Positions 1-6,192 of a DNA stretch of 18,810 nt are shown in pieces (the stretch's first letter is position 1; every line of letters starts with the position of its first letter). The notes beneath the pieces are model-generated. The model had not been told where the DNA came from. It was given only the letters and a program-made list of their open reading frames with translations, and ran no database searches. Source of the DNA: CAZDRB01 sp964507925 (lineage in GTDB: Bacteria > Patescibacteriota > Microgenomatia > UBA1400 > UBA12108); contig CAZDRB010000010.1 of assembly GCA_964507925.1 (NCBI GenBank), positions 1 through 18,810 on the forward strand, given 5' to 3'. The position numbers were made by a program, and so were the translations under genes.

Positions 1-230
1 GGGCTCATTCGGAGCAAATTCTTGCCCTCAAACATAATCTTCGCTTGTTTCAGATTTAGAATCTCGTATTTCGTATTCCCCATAATCACTTGAGCTAGAG
101 AGGTCTTGCCACTCCCATTAGCGCCCATTAGTGCAACCACCTCGCCAGCGTTAACTTTGAGAGTAAGGCCATTCAAAACTCGCTTATTCTCGACTTTGGC
201 CACTAGGTTAGTTGTTGTTAGTAGATTCAT
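1..230 (-). CDS. sufC: SufC-like Fe-S assembly ABC ATPase, N-terminal part (cut by window edge)
   Basis: The first 76 residues are visible; the rest lies beyond base 1. A Walker A motif GANGSGKTSL follows a strand reading VVALM, and the order of segments (NGLTLKVNAGEVVALMGANG, then MGNTKYEI, then a strand ending in GKNLLRMS) follows SufC more closely than transport ATPases. SufC is the cytoplasmic ATPase of the SufBCD scaffold that builds Fe-S clusters. The ATG at 230 is preceded by CGGAG about ten bases upstream, a usable Shine-Dalgarno site, and lies 35 bases after the stop of the exonuclease gene, so it is probably an internal gene of the same transcript. sufB and sufD would be expected further along, outside the window. 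Another ABC ATPase cannot be fully excluded from this fragment. Confidence 0.8.
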   Translation of the reverse strand, partial: MNLLTTTNLVAKVENKRVLNGLTLKVNAGEVVALMGANGSGKTSLAQVIMGNTKYEILNLKQAKIMFEGKNLLRMS

Positions 231-265
231 ATTTTTTTGCTCCGAAATTGTCTGGCTATTCTAGC

Positions 266-847
266 CTAAAACAAGGTTGCTTGCACGGCAGAACCATTAT
301 TTTTCTGATCACTAAAATCAACTGGGATCACAACCAGCTCGTTCCATTTATTCCTAAACTTGAGCTGTCCCTCTTTGAGGCCGTAGAGGTAAAGGTCGCG
401 AGTAATCTCAACATCTTGCAAACAATATTTGGTGAGCTTCTCCCAATCTCCCTCGTGATAATAAGTAATTGCATCAAGTCCATTACCTCCCTTTTGAGTA
501 CCCAGGGTCTCACTCGTCAAAGAATCTAGTTTTACTCTATGTCCCGCAACCTTCTCAACTTCGGCCAATATATCAAAGTTTGGGAGCTTTAAAAGATCGC
601 CAACATAATAGCTCGCTAATGCTGGCAAGTCAAAGTTAATGCTGTTAAACCCGACTATCCGCTCAGCGCCCTCAAATATCTTAAACATCTCAGGGAACTC
701 TTCTTCACGAAACGCCTTAAGCTCCCCTTTCTCGCCAGGAGTGCCCCACCATACCCCAGAAACCGATACGCCAAGCTTTTCTGGATAGTATCCACCTACT
801 TCGTCAAAAGATTTCTTCGTCTCCACATCAAACACTACCAATCGCAT
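266..847 (-). CDS. DEDD-family 3'-5' exonuclease (RNase H-like fold)
   Basis: A 193-residue protein with the acidic motifs of DEDD exonucleases: FDVET near the N-terminus (D7, E9), VGFNSINFDLPAL in the middle (N68, D73), and YCLQDVEIT near residue 141 (D145). These would bind two metal ions for hydrolysis of DNA or RNA from the 3' end. The length fits a stand-alone domain of the predicted-exonuclease (YprB/RNase_H_2-like) type; no polymerase domain is attached. The C-terminus ends with a polar tail. The gene starts 13 bases after the stop of the aldolase-PGK gene, and its probable extended -10 box shares bases with that stop codon, so it may have its own leaderless transcript. The substrate is unknown. 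Confidence 0.75.
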   Translation of the reverse strand: MRLVVFDVETKKSFDEVGGYYPEKLGVSVSGVWWGTPGEKGELKAFREEEFPEMFKIFEGAERIVGFNSINFDLPALASYYVGDLLKLPNFDILAEVEKVAGHRVKLDSLTSETLGTQKGGNGLDAITYYHEGDWEKLTKYCLQDVEITRDLYLYGLKEGQLKFRNKWNELVVIPVDFSDQKNNGSAVQATLF

Positions 848-853
848 ATCAGG

Positions 854-862
854 ATTGTATCA
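854..862 (-). promoter_or_regulatory. Extended -10 (TGATACAAT) six bases before an ATG
   Basis: On the minus strand TGA-TACAAT is followed by exactly six bases (CCTGAT) and the ATG at 847. The TGA is also the stop codon of the aldolase-PGK gene. The spacing puts the transcription start at or next to the start codon, predicting a leaderless mRNA. Confidence 0.5.
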
Positions 863-2722
863 GACCCTATTGGAATCCCTCAGAGCGGCAATCCCGGGCA
901 ACTCCCCAGACTCAAGTAGGGCAAGCATCGCCCCCCCTCCGGTCGAGACATGATCAATTCTCGTCAGATGCTGCTCTTTTGATATTGAGGAGAGCGTGTC
1001 TCCTCCTCCAACCACGCTGTAAGCTTTTTTGTTTTTTACTATTGCCTCGTAGACTGCTATTGTTCCGGCTCTATATCGCGCGTCCTCTACCTTCCCCATG
1101 GGACCGTTCCAAACAATAGTCTTGGCACGATTGATAATCTTGGCATAGATTTTTTGCGTTTTTTTACCAATATCCAAAAGCTCGTCGCCCTCGCTCGGCA
1201 AATATATCTTGGCTTTTTCCTTGATATTCAAACGGTTTTTTGCATAATCGTTTGCCAACTTCCCTCCTAAAAGGATGATGTCCGCCTCTTGAGCCAGCTT
1301 TTTAATTAAGGCGAGCTTGTCCTCGACTTTAGCACCTCCCATAATCACCACATATGGGGATCTTGGATTGTGATTTAGTCTAGAGATCGTCTCCACTTCT
1401 TCTTGCAGCCAAATCCCTGCATATGATGGCAAGTACTTGGCTATCCCCACAATGCTCGCCGCCCTGCGATGACTTTCTCCAAACGCCTCGTTTACATAAA
1501 TCTCGCCTAGGCGAGCAAGCTCATGTGCAAACTCAGGATCATTCTTCTCTTCTCCATCCCAAAACCTAAGGTTTTCAAGCATCGCGATGCGGGCTGTACT
1601 CTCGCGGCATGCCTCTATGCTCCGGCAAAACGCTATTTTCTCACCAATCAGTCCCTCTGCATATTTTACAACTGACTCGAGACTCCGTTTCTCCTCAGCT
1701 TTCCCTAAATGACTCAACAGCACCACCTTCTTTGCCCCCTGCTCAAGTAACCACTTGATAGTCGGCACAGTTCTCGTGATTCTCGTGTCGTCAACTATCT
1801 GCATAGCCTGACCTATGTTCACATTCCAGTCCACTCTCACAACTATCTTTTTTCCCTTAACCTCTGAGCGCTCAATTATTGGCAACTTCTCTTGTTTTTG
1901 GTTAACAATTTCAACCAGCTCCTTCATCCTAGTCTTGGCAACGCTATTCAAGTACCGCTCGCGCGCACGGCCCTTGGGATAATCACCAAATTCCTGCCAC
2001 ACCGCTCTCCCCACCGCAAACCCGCTGGCCCCGCTCTCGATCGCAATTCTTAAAGCTTTTTTGTACTTCGAGTACGGCATTCCTGCCGAGAGTAGTACCC
2101 ACGGAGCCTTGATCATTTCGGTGATTTTCTCGCACGCCTCCCTGTTACCTGGATACTCAAACTTAAAAATATCGGCCTTGATATCCTTTAGCTCACGTGC
2201 AATATTGAGAACCTCTTCGTCTCGTTTACCCTCTATTTTGTAACTCAAGGGCTCAAGCAGAAACACCATGTCCTCATCTATGCAGTCCTCTGCAACTTTC
2301 CCGGCAATCGCTCTTTGCTCTCGCGCTAGCTCTTTATTCTCTGGATCATAGTACAGAAGAAGCTTGACCGCGATCGCCCCCATTTTCTTGGCTTTTTTGA
2401 CGCTCCAGTTCGAGAGTAGTTCTGTTTTTCTAGCTTGCTTATTGCCTCTATACCCTGTCTGCTCCATCGAGAGCATCCAGCCATTTTGATCGCGCTTATT
2501 AACTATTTTTTTGCCATAAATTGGGTCAATCAGTAGCCCTGACACGTCGTCGCGAAATAGCTCAACCATCCGCTTCTTCCACTCTAATATTTCTTTGTCA
2601 CGAGTTTTTTCTGGGTTTTCTGGGTGCAAAGATGCTTTCAGGGATCCGCGATGGTCGAGCGCGGCAATCGTAATTTTCCCAAACTCGTTAGTTAGTTTCT
2701 TAATCCCTTCACTCTTTCCCAT
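860..2722 (-). CDS. Fusion of LacD-type class I aldolase and phosphoglycerate kinase
   Basis: One uninterrupted 620-residue frame. Residues 1-280 resemble LacD-type (tagatose/fructose 1,6-bisphosphate) class I aldolases: AALDHRGSLK, LLIDPIYG, MEQTGYRG, AVKLLLYYDP, and DIFKFEYPG, where K187 is the expected Schiff-base lysine, then VLLSAGMPY and FAVGRAVWQE. Residues 288-620 are phosphoglycerate kinase: VVRVDWNVN, DDTRITRTVPTIKWLL, LLSHLG, LENLRFWDGEEKNDPEFA, NEAFGESHRRAAS, IMGGAKVEDK, TIVWNGPMG, VVGGGDTLSSI and HVSTGGGAMLALLE. The substrate-binding arginines of PGK and the lysines of GGAKVEDK are kept. At about 332 residues the PGK part is shorter than the usual 390-415, mainly in the inter-motif segment before TIVWNG and in the N-domain. 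Both enzymes act in glycolysis, one before and one after GAPDH. It lies 14 bases downstream of the HPF gene. The families are clear; in vivo sugar specificity of the aldolase half is not. Confidence 0.9.
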   Translation of the reverse strand: MGKSEGIKKLTNEFGKITIAALDHRGSLKASLHPENPEKTRDKEILEWKKRMVELFRDDVSGLLIDPIYGKKIVNKRDQNGWMLSMEQTGYRGNKQARKTELLSNWSVKKAKKMGAIAVKLLLYYDPENKELAREQRAIAGKVAEDCIDEDMVFLLEPLSYKIEGKRDEEVLNIARELKDIKADIFKFEYPGNREACEKITEMIKAPWVLLSAGMPYSKYKKALRIAIESGASGFAVGRAVWQEFGDYPKGRARERYLNSVAKTRMKELVEIVNQKQEKLPIIERSEVKGKKIVVRVDWNVNIGQAMQIVDDTRITRTVPTIKWLLEQGAKKVVLLSHLGKAEEKRSLESVVKYAEGLIGEKIAFCRSIEACRESTARIAMLENLRFWDGEEKNDPEFAHELARLGEIYVNEAFGESHRRAASIVGIAKYLPSYAGIWLQEEVETISRLNHNPRSPYVVIMGGAKVEDKLALIKKLAQEADIILLGGKLANDYAKNRLNIKEKAKIYLPSEGDELLDIGKKTQKIYAKIINRAKTIVWNGPMGKVEDARYRAGTIAVYEAIVKNKKAYSVVGGGDTLSSISKEQHLTRIDHVSTGGGAMLALLESGELPGIAALRDSNRV

Positions 2723-2728
2723 GCCTCT

Positions 2729-2734
2729 ATAATA
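2729..2734 (-). promoter_or_regulatory. Possible -10 (TATTAT) six bases before the fusion-gene ATG
   Basis: TATTAT on the minus strand sits six bases (AGAGGC) before the ATG at 2722. It lies between the HPF stop and the fusion start, so the fusion could be read from its own leaderless transcript as well as from the operon. AGAGGC could alternatively act as a weak ribosome binding site. Confidence 0.35.
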
Positions 2735-2736
2735 GA

Positions 2737-3051
2737 CTACTTTCGCGCCCTTCTGTCCTTTATTCGCTCAGCGTGCTTTCTCGCCTCGCGTGCTATCTTG
2801 GAATACGCTTGATCAATTGCAGACAAGAGCGTCTTGTCTCTCCCCTCAGCAACAATCTCTTTTCCCGGCATCCTGAGGATCGTCTTTACTTTGTATCCCC
2901 ACCGCTCGCCTCGCGACAAAGTCACAAACCCCTGGTCTAACTTATCCTTCATTCTTCCCAAATATTTCTCAATTCCAGAAAATTTTTTCACTATCTTGTC
3001 TTTTATATCCCCGCTCGTCGAAACTCGGTCAAACATCATCTGCCACTTCAT
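2737..3051 (-). CDS. hpf: Ribosome hibernation promoting factor (HPF/RaiA, short form)
   Basis: A 104-residue basic protein with the HPF/RaiA layout: an N-terminal strand, then a helix (SGDIKDKIVKKFSGIEKYL), two strands (QGFVTLSRGERW, YKVKTILRMPGKEI) and a C-terminal helix (LLSAIDQAYSKIAREARKHAERI) ending in a lysine/arginine tail. Proteins of this family bind the 30S decoding region and inactivate or dimerise ribosomes in starvation. It lacks the C-terminal dimerisation domain of long HPF, so it would be a short form. It has the clearest Shine-Dalgarno of this cluster, AAGGAGG eight bases before ATG, and starts 35 bases after the FkbM stop, consistent with an internal operon gene. It is followed after 14 bases by the aldolase-PGK fusion. 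Confidence 0.85.
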   Translation of the reverse strand: MKWQMMFDRVSTSGDIKDKIVKKFSGIEKYLGRMKDKLDQGFVTLSRGERWGYKVKTILRMPGKEIVAEGRDKTLLSAIDQAYSKIAREARKHAERIKDRRARK

Positions 3052-3086
3052 CTCTGCGCCCTCCTTATCTATTAACTTGTATAGCT

Positions 3087-3767
3087 CTACTTTAGCACGG
3101 CGCGTATAACCACGAGGCCCTTGCCAATCTGGCTCTCGTCTCTTGTGGTCTCAAGCTCAAACCCGTATTTAATCAGGTTTTTCTCTATGTCTAGTAACCG
3201 GTTACCTTGACGTGGGTGAACTTCGATTATGATTTGCTTTGCAGCTCTAATTTTCTCGCCCGCCGCCCTAACTACCTCATACTCCATTCCCTCGATATCT
3301 AGTTTAAGTAGGTCAATTTTTTGGTTTAGCATATCGACGACCCCTATGGCCTTTGCCTTTATTTCCTGACTCGCCTGAACTCCCCTCCATCCTTTTGGGA
3401 TTATTCCTGCTCCCGATTTCCAGCTGTCCTCGCCGTTTGGCTCGTGGATCACTACTTCTCCGCTTTTTGGAGCGAGTGCAGCCTCGATTATTTCTACGTC
3501 CGTGAGCTGATTTTCGTAAAGATTTTTCGTGAGTAGTTCCAAGTTGGCCGGCAAGGGCTCGATCGCAATTATTTTTGCGCCAGGATATAGATTTTTCCAA
3601 TAGATTGTGGCCATCCCAATATGGGCGCCGGCGTCAATGATAAGCGGAGTCTCATTTTCAAACTCAGCATAGTAACAGTTTTGCCCAAAAATCTCCTTTT
3701 TTAGCTCACGGAATTCCTCGGGATTTTCGTACCAAATCTCATGTTTCCCAATTTTCGCGCTCTGCAT
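3087..3767 (-). CDS. FkbM-family methyltransferase
   Basis: About 226 residues. Motif I of class I SAM-dependent methyltransferases is LIIDAGAHIGMATIYW, followed by the acidic end of strand 2 in IIAIEPLPAN; LLKLDIEGMEYEVV is the hallmark of the FkbM family (K/D-x-EG-x-E). Members O-methylate sugars, polyketides or glycans; the acceptor here is unknown, with surface glycans a reasonable guess. The open frame begins five codons earlier at 3782, but ATG 3767 is preferred because TACAAT lies exactly six bases upstream of it, matching the arrangement at seven other genes in the window, and the conserved region is unaffected. It is divergent from the LAGLIDADG gene with only 54 bases between the starts, and heads the minus-strand run that includes HPF. 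Confidence 0.85.
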   Translation of the reverse strand: MQSAKIGKHEIWYENPEEFRELKKEIFGQNCYYAEFENETPLIIDAGAHIGMATIYWKNLYPGAKIIAIEPLPANLELLTKNLYENQLTDVEIIEAALAPKSGEVVIHEPNGEDSWKSGAGIIPKGWRGVQASQEIKAKAIGVVDMLNQKIDLLKLDIEGMEYEVVRAAGEKIRAAKQIIIEVHPRQGNRLLDIEKNLIKYGFELETTRDESQIGKGLVVIRAVLK

Positions 3768-3773
3768 GCCCCT

Positions 3774-3779
3774 ATTGTA
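3774..3779 (-). promoter_or_regulatory. -10 box TACAAT six bases before the FkbM ATG
   Basis: TACAAT on the minus strand, six bases (AGGGGC) before ATG 3767. It overlaps the first codons of the longer possible FkbM frame, which argues that the shorter start is used. No clear -35 was found at 16-18 bases. Confidence 0.45.
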
Positions 3780-3786
3780 CATGTTC

Positions 3787-3815
3787 TTGACATCATATTC
3801 GGGTTTTATTAGTAT
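3787..3815 (+). promoter_or_regulatory. Promoter of the LAGLIDADG gene: TTGACA-17-TAGTAT
   Basis: A perfect -35 hexamer TTGACA (3787-3792), a 17-base spacer and TAGTAT (3810-3815), then six bases to the ATG at 3822. The start of transcription would fall on or next to the A of the start codon. This is the best sigma70-type promoter among the leaderless candidates. Confidence 0.65.
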
Positions 3816-3821
3816 TAAATT

Positions 3822-4805
3822 ATGACAAGAGTAGTGTTTGGAAAAGGTCAGTTAGATGAATTTTTAGAAAACTGTAAAAATAATACTGGATTGTCATTAC
3901 CACAGCTAGCTAAGATAATTTCCGTCGACCGCCACACTCTTAACGACTGGCGACGAGAGAAGTTGCTTCCAAACTTAGAAAAGCTCCAACTTCTCTCAAA
4001 ATATACCGCTGTTGAGCTACCGCCGATTATAGAAACAAAATCAGAGAATTGGGGCTCATCGAAAGCGGGATACTTAAAACAACAGAAATATGGCTGTACC
4101 TTGCAAGTAGAAGACCGGGCTAGAGGTGGACACAATTCGCAAGTTGCTCGTAAGAAAAATCCTGAATATTATCGCCTACTAGGGTGTAAGGTTCGCAAAA
4201 AATTTATCTATCCTTCCAAGGATAATCCATACTTCGCCGAATTTATCGGAATTATGCTGGGAGATGGACATATTGGGAGCAATGGACAACTCTGTATCAC
4301 TCTTAATTCCATTGCAGATAAACAATATCTAGGGTATGTAGTCCAGCTAATATCACAATTGTTTGGATATTCGCCAAGTTGTTTCAAAGAAAAATCTTTT
4401 AATGCAATTAATATTTACCTTAGTGGAAAAGACGTGATCGATTTTCTAGTGAGTTCGGGCATGAAAATAGGTGACAAAGTAAGGCAACAAGTCGCCGTAC
4501 CAGAGTGGATACAAGTAAATCCAGAATTATCGCGCTGGTGTTTACGTGGACTAATGGACACAGATGGGGGCATTTTTACCAATGAATACACAATTAATGG
4601 AAGATCGTATGTTTATCCTAAAACTAACTTTACCAACGCCTCCCAACCTCTTTTAGATTTTGTCTATCAAACTTTAAAAAATAATGGGTTTCATCCAAAC
4701 AACAAAGTGCCCAGAAAGATCTGGCTATATTCGCAAGTCGAATCAAGAAAATATCTAGAGGTGTTCGGTAGTTCTAACGAACGACTGCTTAAGAAACTCA
4801 GATGA
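3822..4805 (+). CDS. Free-standing LAGLIDADG homing endonuclease with N-terminal HTH
   Basis: A 327-residue protein. Residues 22-46 read as a helix-turn-helix (LSLPQLAKIISVDRHTLNDW). A basic linker follows, then two LAGLIDADG helices: FIGIMLGDG (141-149, D148) and LRGLMDTDG (241-249, D248). Both catalytic aspartates are present, so a single-chain enzyme could be active. No intein splice motifs flank it and it is not inside a host gene. Base usage is more AT-rich (many TTA, ATT, AAA codons) than the FkbM and fusion genes, suggesting separate ancestry. It ends immediately before a serine tRNA gene: its TGA stop forms part of that gene's extended -10. The likely role is a selfish nuclease, or a regulator derived from one using the HTH. 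The target cannot be read from the sequence. Confidence 0.85.
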   Translation: MTRVVFGKGQLDEFLENCKNNTGLSLPQLAKIISVDRHTLNDWRREKLLPNLEKLQLLSKYTAVELPPIIETKSENWGSSKAGYLKQQKYGCTLQVEDRARGGHNSQVARKKNPEYYRLLGCKVRKKFIYPSKDNPYFAEFIGIMLGDGHIGSNGQLCITLNSIADKQYLGYVVQLISQLFGYSPSCFKEKSFNAINIYLSGKDVIDFLVSSGMKIGDKVRQQVAVPEWIQVNPELSRWCLRGLMDTDGGIFTNEYTINGRSYVYPKTNFTNASQPLLDFVYQTLKNNGFHPNNKVPRKIWLYSQVESRKYLEVFGSSNERLLKKLR

Positions 4806-4811
4806 TATAAT
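4803..4811 (+). promoter_or_regulatory. Extended -10 TGATATAAT of the first serine tRNA gene
   Basis: TGA-TATAAT, a consensus extended -10, ends 13 bases before the tRNA. The TGA is the stop codon of the LAGLIDADG gene, so gene end and tRNA promoter share three bases. No good -35 is seen, which is usual with an extended -10. Confidence 0.65.
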
Positions 4812-4824
4812 CATCATGACCTCT

Positions 4825-4909
4825 GGGAGAGTGACTCAATGGTACAGTAGCAGTTTACTAAACTGCCGCCCGCAAGGGCTTGTGGGTTCGAATCCCGCCT
4901 CTCCCGCCA
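4825..4909 (+). tRNA. tRNA-Ser with anticodon ACT (class II, CCA encoded)
   Basis: Acceptor GGGAGAG (4825-4831) pairs with CTCTCCC (4899-4905), followed by discriminator G and an encoded CCA. The D-stem is ACT/AGT with GG in the loop; the anticodon stem is GCAGT/ACTGC with loop TTACTAA, giving anticodon ACT (4857-4859). A long variable arm (GCCC-GCAA-GGGC) and T-arm GTGGG-TTCGAAT-CCCGC follow. The long variable arm plus G73 indicate serine. ACT is unusual: AGU/AGC codons are normally read by GCT, the anticodon of the second tRNA nearby. The tRNA ends nine bases before the ATG of the DUF1801 gene. Confidence 0.85.
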
Positions 4910-4918
4910 CGTATGAAC

Positions 4919-5336
4919 ATGTTCAAAAAAAACTATTGCGAGCTCAGTCGAGTCCTACCTCGCTGGAGTTCCCAAAGATCGCAAAAATACGATCAACTTC
5001 CTCCACGACTATATTCAGAAGGTTGTCCCCGCTCTCACGCCCCACTTTGCCTACAACATGCTCGGCTATGGCTCATTCCCCTACGTCAACTACAAAAAAG
5101 AGCCTATTTCCTGGCCAGTAGTCGCGCTCGCAAATCAAAAAAACTACATCAGCCTCTATGTCTGCTCAGTAGTCGAAGGAGAATATCTCGCCGAAAAGTA
5201 CAAAAGCGAGCTCGGCAAGGTCAGTGTTGGCAAAAGCTGTATCAGGTTCAAAAAGATTGAAGATCTTAATCTCGAGTCGCTCAAAAAAATCCTCGTCCTT
5301 GCCGCCAAAAATCCCGTCCTTGCCGGCTCTCATTAA
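4919..5336 (+). pseudogene. DUF1801 (YdhG-like) gene with a one-base frameshift in an A8 run
   Basis: The DUF1801-like sequence is one long open frame from 4917 to the TAA at 5336 (SVESYLAGVPKDRKNTINFL, then HFAYNMLGYGSFPYVNYKKE, ISWPVVALANQKNYISLYVC, LGKVSVGKSCIRFKKIEDL), but this frame has no ATG or GTG before 5058, which is already inside the domain. ATG 4919 (MFKK) lies in the preceding frame; both frames meet in the eight adenines at 4925-4932. With seven adenines the protein would be a continuous 138 residues beginning MFKKTIASSVESYL, a normal length for this family, whose biochemical role is unknown. It may be an assembly indel, a true mutation, or a gene expressed by polymerase or ribosome slippage. 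It begins nine bases after the tRNA-Ser(ACT) CCA and has no Shine-Dalgarno. Confidence 0.75.
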
Positions 5337-5344
5337 TTATCAGG

Positions 5345-5353
5345 TGTTATAAT
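5345..5353 (+). promoter_or_regulatory. Extended -10 TGTTATAAT of the second serine tRNA gene
   Basis: TGT-TATAAT ends ten bases before the mature tRNA 5' end and nine bases after the stop of the DUF1801 frame begins its 3' flank. Same extended -10 form as at the first tRNA gene. Confidence 0.65.
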
Positions 5354-5363
5354 TCCCTCATCT

Positions 5364-5446
5364 GGAGACGTCGCCTAGTGGTATGGCAGCAGGTTGCTAA
5401 CCTGCGACTCGCAAGAGTCTCATGGGTTCGAGTCCCATCGTCTCCG
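5364..5446 (+). tRNA. tRNA-Ser with anticodon GCT (class II)
   Basis: Acceptor GGAGACG (5364-5370) pairs with CGTCTCC (5439-5445), discriminator G at 5446; the next bases are CAT, so CCA is not encoded. D-stem GCC/GGC with GG in the loop, anticodon stem GCAGG/CCTGC, loop TTGCTAA, anticodon GCT (5396-5398), variable arm GACTC-GCAA-GAGTC, T-arm ATGGG-TTCGAGT-CCCAT. It reads AGU and AGC. Its layout matches the ACT tRNA upstream, but the stems differ enough that this is not a recent duplication. Confidence 0.95.
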
Positions 5447-5450
5447 CATT

Positions 5451-5456
5451 TATAAT
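5451..5456 (+). promoter_or_regulatory. -10 box TATAAT six bases before the Nudix ATG
   Basis: Consensus TATAAT, then six bases (CAAATT) and ATG 5463. It lies four bases after the tRNA-Ser(GCT) end. The position of a -35 would fall in the T-arm of the tRNA gene and matches poorly. Confidence 0.5.
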
Positions 5457-5462
5457 CAAATT

Positions 5463-5885
5463 ATGAAACAAGAACCAGAACGTCTCGGCGTTTTTGTCAT
5501 TCTGATACAAAACAATAGAGTTTTGCTTGGCAAAAGGAAAAACGCCTATAAATCTAGTTTTTATGGTTTCCCTGGTGGTAGACTCAAGCTAACAGAATCA
5601 CTGATAGATTCTGCAAAACGCGAATTACTCGAAGAAATTGGTGTAGAAGCCATTGATCTCAAATACATCGGAGTTATCAGAGAGCTACAAGAGGGATATA
5701 ACTTTATTCACTTTGGGTTTGTCTGTAATAAGTATATTGGTGATATCAGAACGATGGAACCAGATAAGTGTGAAGGGTGGGAATTTTACTCTCCTGATCA
5801 GCTACCTACAAAAACATTGCCAGCTCACATAGCTGGATCTAAGTTACTCAAATCCAAACTCTCAACATATGTTGATTTAATATAA
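5463..5885 (+). CDS. Nudix hydrolase
   Basis: A 140-residue single-domain protein. The full Nudix box is present at residues 39-61: G39, E45, then RELLEEIG with R53, E54, E57 and E58, the metal-binding glutamates. The preceding strand (GVFVILIQNNRVLLGKRKN) and the phrase YGFPGGRL are typical. Such enzymes cleave a nucleoside diphosphate linked to another group, with Mg2+; candidates include oxidised or non-canonical NTPs and nucleotide sugars, and the sequence does not decide which. The frame opens upstream at 5394 inside the tRNA, but ATG 5463 is chosen because it begins the domain and has TATAAT six bases before it. Codon usage is AT-rich like the LAGLIDADG gene, suggesting it is part of the same accessory stretch. 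Confidence 0.9.
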   Translation: MKQEPERLGVFVILIQNNRVLLGKRKNAYKSSFYGFPGGRLKLTESLIDSAKRELLEEIGVEAIDLKYIGVIRELQEGYNFIHFGFVCNKYIGDIRTMEPDKCEGWEFYSPDQLPTKTLPAHIAGSKLLKSKLSTYVDLI

Positions 5886-5916
5886 GTTATAACACTGCAA
5901 ACAACACCCCGCCGCT

Positions 5917-6186
5917 ATGAAAAACCCAACCCTCTCTAGTCTCCAAAAAGAAATCAATTCAATCAAAGCTCGCAATCAGCGCGTCGAAAAAGACAAGGCC
6001 TGGGAAACTAGTCTCACCCGCAAAATCTCGATCGCCATTCTCACCTATCTCACTATCCTCATATTCTTTGTGACTATCAAAGTCGAGAATCCAATAGTTA
6101 ACGCCATTGTTCCCACGCTCGGCTTCTTGCTCAGTGGCCTCTCACTACCATTTATCAAAACCTGGTGGCAAAACAAATATAACTAA
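5917..6186 (+). CDS. Small membrane protein with charged N-terminal helix and two TM segments
   Basis: An 89-residue protein. Residues 1-30 form a charged helix (SLQKEINSIKARNQRVEKDKAWE), followed by TM1 (ISIAILTYLTILIFFVTI) and TM2 (AIVPTLGFLLSGLSLPFI) and a short basic tail (KTWWQNKYN). The architecture and wording resemble a small conserved hypothetical family that I associate with Patescibacteria; no function is known to me. A TATAAC at 5888-5893 could be its -10, giving a leader of about 17 bases. No Shine-Dalgarno is visible. Codon usage returns to the C-rich host style, unlike the Nudix gene just before it. Confidence 0.75.
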   Translation: MKNPTLSSLQKEINSIKARNQRVEKDKAWETSLTRKISIAILTYLTILIFFVTIKVENPIVNAIVPTLGFLLSGLSLPFIKTWWQNKYN

Positions 6187-6192
6187 TAAGAC

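Noticed and set aside
3822..4805. LAGLIDADG domain as an intein
   Set aside because: No splice-junction motifs and no flanking host protein in the same frame; it has its own start, promoter and stop.
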